From DASXKD01 sp963806145 (GTDB lineage Bacteria > Actinomycetota > Actinomycetes > Streptosporangiales > Streptosporangiaceae), in assembly GCA_963806145.1 (NCBI GenBank), contig CAWDXD010000038.1:248001-312000 (forward strand): 64,000 nucleotides of DNA, written 5' to 3'. Both the position numbers and the translations under genes were made by a program. The notes under the pieces are model-generated. The model did no database searches and was not told the DNA's origin. It saw nothing but the letters and a program-made list of their open reading frames with translations. Positions 60,525 to 64,000 of this stretch are shown piece by piece (within the stretch, counting starts at the first letter, position 1; each line of letters opens with the position of its first letter).

Positions 60525-61283
60525 ATGCCAGTGATGCCGGGGGCGGAGCCCTTCTTCCACTCCGGAGGCAATACCGGGGTCCTGCTCTGCCACGGGTTCA
60601 CCGGAAGCCCTGCATCGCTGCGGCCCTGGGCCGACTACCTCGCCGCCGCCGGCCTGACCGTTTCCCTCCCCCGGCTGCCCGGCCACGGCACCACCTGGCA
60701 GGACATGGCGCATACCCGGTGGGAGGACTGGTATGCGGAGGTGGACCGCGCATACGAGGAACTGCGCGGGCAGGCGGACGAGATCTTCCTCATGGGCCTG
60801 TCGATGGGCGGCTGCCTCGCACTGCGGATGGCCGAGTTGCGCGGCGACGGCGTGGCCGGGCTGGTCCTGGTGAACCCCTCGCTCGCGGCGGACACCAAGC
60901 TCTTCCTGCTGGCGCCGGTGCTGAAGCTGGTGGTGCCCTCACTCAAGGGCATCGGCAGTGACATCAAGAAGGAAGGCGTCAGCGAGCTCAGCTACGACAG
61001 GGTGCCGGTGCGGGCCGCGGCAACCCTGCCGCAGCTGTGGAAGGTCACCCAGCAGCAGCTGGCTGAGGTCACGCAGCCGGTGCTCGTCTTCCTGAGCACG
61101 ATCGACCACGTGGTGGGCCCGGCTAGTATGCGGGTTCTGCGGGCCGCGCTGCCCGCGGCGCAGCTCACCGTGCGCGAGTGCGCCGACAGCTACCACGTGG
61201 CCACCCTGGACAACGATGCCGCCCAGATCTTCGACGGCAGCCTGGAGTTTGTCCGCGCCCACAGCCGCGCCGGCCGGGAGTGA
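60525..61283 (+). CDS. alpha/beta hydrolase, carboxylesterase / monoacylglycerol-lipase type
   Basis: A 252-residue serine hydrolase. Oxyanion region LLCHGFTGSPASLRPWADYL, cap-side LPRLPGHGTTWQDM, nucleophile elbow MGLSMGGCLALR, the acid in LSTIDHVVGPASMR and the catalytic His in SYHVATLDND are all visible, giving a complete Ser-Asp-His triad. This pattern fits Est30-type carboxylesterases and bacterial monoglyceride lipases. AGAGGA lies eight nt before ATG 60525. It neighbours glycerol kinase and the acyltransferase, consistent with glycerolipid turnover. Confidence 0.9.
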   Translation: MPVMPGAEPFFHSGGNTGVLLCHGFTGSPASLRPWADYLAAAGLTVSLPRLPGHGTTWQDMAHTRWEDWYAEVDRAYEELRGQADEIFLMGLSMGGCLALRMAELRGDGVAGLVLVNPSLAADTKLFLLAPVLKLVVPSLKGIGSDIKKEGVSELSYDRVPVRAAATLPQLWKVTQQQLAEVTQPVLVFLSTIDHVVGPASMRVLRAALPAAQLTVRECADSYHVATLDNDAAQIFDGSLEFVRAHSRAGRE

Positions 61284-61300
61284 GAGGGGGTGCGCGCGCG

Positions 61301-61900
61301 ATGACCGACGATGCCAGCGAGGAGGCGGCGTGGCAGGACCTGGTCGCCCATTACGCCACGCCCGCCGCGGGGGACGGTACGCCCGCTCCGTGGCCCACCA
61401 GGGAAGACCTGCCCGGCCCGGCCCCCCAGGGCCAGGAACCGGCCGGGCCGGACGCCAGCGGCCCGGATACCGCCGACCTCGATGTCACCAGCCTTGACAT
61501 GGCCGGCCCGGAAAGCGCCGAACTTGACGGCACCCAGCTGCCCGGCCCGCGCCTGGGGCCGCGCCCCGGGCCGTTCGGCGGCCTGCCTCCCGGGCCGCCG
61601 CAGATCCGCATCGTGCGGCCTGCCAGCGCCACCCCGCCGCCTGGCGAGGACGATGATCACTTCGTCCCCCCGGTGCCGCCGCCGCTGCCGCGGCTGGACC
61701 CGGTCACCAAGGGTGCCTGGACGGCGCTGTTCGGCGGGCCCCTCTACCTGCTCGTCGCCGTGATGGCGAGCTGGCAGGTGCCGGACTGGGCCGCGTTCTG
61801 CGCCGTGGCGGCGTTTGTCGGCGGCTTCGCGACGCTGGTCGTGCGGATGGGCGACCGGCCGCCGCGGGACTCAGGCCCCGACGACGGGGCCGTGGTCTAG
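61301..61900 (+). CDS. small membrane protein with disordered acidic N-terminus
   Basis: A 199-residue protein. The first ~135 residues are Pro/Asp/Ala-rich and probably disordered (EEAAWQDLVAHYATPAAGDG then many P, G and D residues). Two hydrophobic helices follow near 145-190 (AWTALFGGPLYLLVAVMASW; FCAVAAFVGGFATLVVRM), and the tail is acidic. No known domain. The gene follows the esterase gene by 17 bp, so the two are co-transcribed; an uncharacterised gene at this place next to glucokinase is typical of actinomycetes. A role as membrane anchor or scaffold is only a guess. Confidence 0.75.
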   Translation: MTDDASEEAAWQDLVAHYATPAAGDGTPAPWPTREDLPGPAPQGQEPAGPDASGPDTADLDVTSLDMAGPESAELDGTQLPGPRLGPRPGPFGGLPPGPPQIRIVRPASATPPPGEDDDHFVPPVPPPLPRLDPVTKGAWTALFGGPLYLLVAVMASWQVPDWAAFCAVAAFVGGFATLVVRMGDRPPRDSGPDDGAVV

Positions 61901-61921
61901 GAACTGCGGTTCCGGCCCCGG

Positions 61922-62866
61922 TCAGCCGTTCCTGACCAGGTCCGCGGCACCGACGATGCCGGCGTCCGCCCCGAGCGCGGCCTTGGCGATCTCCACCCGC
62001 GGCCGGTAGCCCGCTCCGGTAAGCGCCCTTTCGAAGGCGGCGCGCGCCGGGCCGAGCAGCAGCTCGCCTGCCTCGCTGACCCCGCCGCCGACCACGATGC
62101 ACCCCGGGTCGAGGATCGCCGCCAGGTCGGCCAGGCCCTGCCCGAGCCAGGTGCCCACGATCGAGAAACAGCGCAGCGCCGCCGGGTCACCCTCCCTGGC
62201 GGCCTGGGTGACCTGCGGGCCCCCGATCGCGGCGGCATCCCCGCCCGCTAGCTGGAGCAGGCGCATCGCCCCGCCGGGGGCGCGCATCGCGAGGTCACGT
62301 GCCTCCGTCACCAGGGCATTGCCACTGGCGTACTGCTCCCAGCAGCCGCGGTTCCCGCAGCCGCACAGGCGGCCGTCGGGCACCACCCGGAAGTGCCCTG
62401 GCTCCGCCGCCATCCCGTGCCTGCCCCGGTAGAGCCTGCCGTCCAGGATGAAGCCGGCCCCGATGCCCGTGCCCACGGAGACGAACGTGACGTGCGCGTG
62501 GCCTCGGGCGGCACCGAACCTGAACTCCGCCCATGCGCTCGCGTTGCCGTCGTTTTCCACGGTGACCGGCAGCCCCACCAGGCCTGTCACCTTGGTGCGC
62601 AGCGGCTCGCCGCGCCAGGCCAGGTTCGGCGCGAACGCCACGGTGCCGCCCGCCTCGTCCACGAACCCGGCCGCGCCCACTCCGACCGCGCTGGCCTGGT
62701 GACGGCCGAGCAACTCGGTGATCACGTCGGCGATCACCGCAGCGGTGCGCTCCGGGCTCGCCGCGGGCGTCGCCCGGCGCAGCGTCTCGAGGATCCGGCC
62801 GCGGTCGTCCACGACCCCGGCAGCGACCTTGGTGCCCCCGACATCAACCCCGATCGTCAGGCTCAT
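61922..62866 (-). CDS. glk: ROK-family glucokinase
   Basis: A 314-residue ROK kinase phosphorylating glucose. The ATP-binding phosphate-1 loop is IGVDVGGTKVAAGVVD, the catalytic region VENDGNASAWAEFRFGAARG, and phosphate-2 VSVGTGIGAGFILDG. The sugar-binding E-x-G-H motif occurs in AAEPGHFRVV, and the ROK zinc site in LCGCGNRGCWEQYASG. In Streptomyces the equivalent GlkA is central to carbon catabolite repression. The ATG start overlaps the DUF5304 gene by 23 nt, so SRPBCC-DUF5304-glk form one transcript. Confidence 0.94.
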   Translation of the reverse strand: MSLTIGVDVGGTKVAAGVVDDRGRILETLRRATPAASPERTAAVIADVITELLGRHQASAVGVGAAGFVDEAGGTVAFAPNLAWRGEPLRTKVTGLVGLPVTVENDGNASAWAEFRFGAARGHAHVTFVSVGTGIGAGFILDGRLYRGRHGMAAEPGHFRVVPDGRLCGCGNRGCWEQYASGNALVTEARDLAMRAPGGAMRLLQLAGGDAAAIGGPQVTQAAREGDPAALRCFSIVGTWLGQGLADLAAILDPGCIVVGGGVSEAGELLLGPARAAFERALTGAGYRPRVEIAKAALGADAGIVGAADLVRNG

Positions 62867-63479
62867 GCGGGGATTCTTCCGGAGGCTCCGGCGCCGCCTG
62901 GTCGTCTGCGGCCGGTACCGCCTGCCCATCCGCTCCCGGTGCCACCTGCCCATCCGCTCCTGGCGCGGCCTGGGCGGCCGGGGTGGCCGGCGGTGCCTGG
63001 GCGGCCGGGCTGGCCGGCGGTGCCTGGGCCGCCGGGCTGGCCGGTGCCTGGGCCGCCGCCGAGCCGGCCGCCGGGAAGCCACGGGTACCCGGGCCCGTCT
63101 CGGTGCTCTTGCCATTGGGGGCGGCGCCGCCGCGGCTCGTCGCCGCCAGCGCTGCCTCAAGAACCGACACCGCATCCTGGACCACGGTGGTGAGCGCGTC
63201 GCCGACGGCTGCCACGCGGGTATCCCGCGTGGGCTTGGCCTCCCGTACGAGCCGGGCGGCACGACACAGCGGGCACCAGGCGCACTCCGGCGCCTCACCG
63301 GGCGCAGGCTCGGCGGTGGCGGCCTTCCACACGTCGCCGCCGGTCTGCTGCTGGGTCTTGCCCAGTGCCGTGCGGACCTGGTCGGCCAGTTCCCGGCTCA
63401 TCCCGCGGGCACCAGCGCGCAGCAGCCAGCGCTGGAAGTCACCAATCACGTCATTGCCGGACCCGCCTGGCTGTGTCAC
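62844..63479 (-). CDS. DUF5304-like protein
   Basis: A 211-residue protein. The N-terminal ~110 residues are conserved-looking: FQRWLLRAGARGMSRELADQ, TALGKTQQQTGGDVWKAAT, and a paired-cysteine motif ECAWCPLCRAARLVRE (C-x-x-C plus C) that could bind metal. The rest is a disordered Ala/Pro/Gln repeat tail (repeated A-A-Q-A-P-P-A-S/T-P). GTG at 63479 overlaps the SRPBCC stop by 4 nt. It is found next to ROK glucokinase genes in actinomycetes; the function is unknown. Confidence 0.75.
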   Translation of the reverse strand: MTQPGGSGNDVIGDFQRWLLRAGARGMSRELADQVRTALGKTQQQTGGDVWKAATAEPAPGEAPECAWCPLCRAARLVREAKPTRDTRVAAVGDALTTVVQDAVSVLEAALAATSRGGAAPNGKSTETGPGTRGFPAAGSAAAQAPASPAAQAPPASPAAQAPPATPAAQAAPGADGQVAPGADGQAVPAADDQAAPEPPEESPHEPDDRG

Positions 63480-63946
63480 CTGCTGTCCTCTCCGCCGCCC
63501 GGCGCCACGCCGGGGTGGCTCTCCACCCGGTTCTTCAGCCCCTTGAGGGCCGTATCGATGATCGTCTTCTCGGCGCGCCGCTTCAGCAGCCCCGGCATCG
63601 GGATCCGGAGGTCCACCGCAAGCTCGTAAGTGGTCTCGGTGGACCCGCCCTGGTCGGCGAGCAGGTAGCCGCCGTTCATCGCTGAGATCACCGATCCGGC
63701 CTCGGCCAGGTGCCATCGGACCGCGGCGTCGCCGTCCCAGTCGTAACCGAGCACGTAGGTGTCCTTCACCACGCCCGCATCGAGTGTGAAGCGGACCCGG
63801 CCGGCCCGGCCGGCCTCCTGGTCAAGCACCTCTGCCGCCCGCACCGCGGATGCCCACTGCGGGTATGCGGTGAAGTCGGCGATCACCGCCATGACCGCCG
63901 GGCGCGGCGCGGCGATCACGATACGGGAAGTCGTCCTCGCGGCCAT
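63476..63946 (-). CDS. SRPBCC (START-like) family protein
   Basis: A 156-residue hydrophobic-ligand-binding protein: N-terminal strand RTTSRIVIAAPRPAVMAVIA, DFTAYPQWASAVRAAEVLD (typical of polyketide-cyclase/coenzyme-Q-binding SRPBCC proteins), central strands VRWHLAEAGSVISAMNGGY, and the long C-terminal helix RRAEKTIIDTALKGLKNRVE. No ligand can be predicted. A -10 box lies 6 nt before the ATG and there is no ribosome-binding site, so it heads a leaderless transcript running into the DUF5304 and glk genes. Confidence 0.88.
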   Translation of the reverse strand: MAARTTSRIVIAAPRPAVMAVIADFTAYPQWASAVRAAEVLDQEAGRAGRVRFTLDAGVVKDTYVLGYDWDGDAAVRWHLAEAGSVISAMNGGYLLADQGGSTETTYELAVDLRIPMPGLLKRRAEKTIIDTALKGLKNRVESHPGVAPGGGEDSR

Positions 63947-63952
63947 GCTCGG

Positions 63953-63958
63953 AGCGTA
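63953..63958 (-). promoter_or_regulatory. -10 box (TACGCT) of the SRPBCC-DUF5304-glk operon
   Basis: Minus-strand TACGCT is followed by 6 nt and the ATG at 63946. It is the same sequence and spacing as the box before the GNAT gene at 30190. Confidence 0.5.
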
Positions 63959-64000
63959 CCGCCATCCGCGAGTTCCGCCGCCGTGCTACAGCGCCAGGAC

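Overview
This is high-GC (roughly 70% or more) chromosomal DNA from a sporulation-type actinomycete. The evidence is BldD with an intact c-di-GMP signature, the actinobacterial IHF (mIHF), a PASTA Ser/Thr kinase next to an Rv2175c-type protein, a helicase-less PriA, and a gene order recalled from Streptomyces coelicolor and Mycobacterium. A species cannot be named from sequence alone; Streptosporangiales-like is a guess. No rRNA, tRNA, CRISPR array, prophage or recognisable insertion sequence was found.

Layout. 1-2942 (minus): FMN-riboswitch-led riboflavin operon ribE-ribBA-ribH running into hisG. 3050-4712: ECF sigma factor with a YCII partner. 4831-6419: rpe and a DUF2786 gene. 6588-28385 (minus): a long housekeeping block read as pyrR-pyrB-pyrC-carA-carB-pyrK-pyrD-pyrF, then mihF-gmk-rpoZ-coaBC-metK-priA-(HEAT-like protein)-def-fmt-rsmB. 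It covers de novo UMP synthesis, nucleotide and CoA/SAM supply, replication restart and translation initiation. A PyrR-type RNA hairpin sits against the pyrR ribosome-binding site. 28833: bldD. 29507-37769: HEPN protein, GNAT, MetF, polyprenyl diphosphate synthase, PhzF-like protein, Rv2175c-like protein, FAD oxidoreductase and a PASTA kinase. 38056-43657: two paralogous GT-C membrane proteins and a membrane-fused spermidine-synthase-like protein. 43667-44905: an aromatic leader peptide, an attenuator and a type I DAHP synthase. 44987-47290: thiI and a GNAT gene. 47448-51877: an accessory island with a large LuxR regulator and small exported proteins. 52061-56969: a methyltransferase, a regulator with inverted SARP architecture, and an NTF2-like protein. 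57019-63946: phosphofructokinase (probably PPi-dependent), glycerol kinase, a PlsC-like acyltransferase, an esterase, a small membrane protein, ROK glucokinase, DUF5304 and SRPBCC proteins.

Three features cut across the window. (1) A family of palindromic repeats of about 78 bp occurs at five loci. Two of them lie inside coding sequence, lengthening CarB at its C-terminus and CarA at its N-terminus. (2) Many first genes of transcription units have a TANNNT -10 box 6-8 nt before the start codon, the signature of leaderless mRNAs; one of these precedes the aromatic leader peptide. (3) pyrF and one small exported-protein gene are frameshifted, and def and gmk lack a usual start codon. These may be assembly errors or real peculiarities and should be resolved first.
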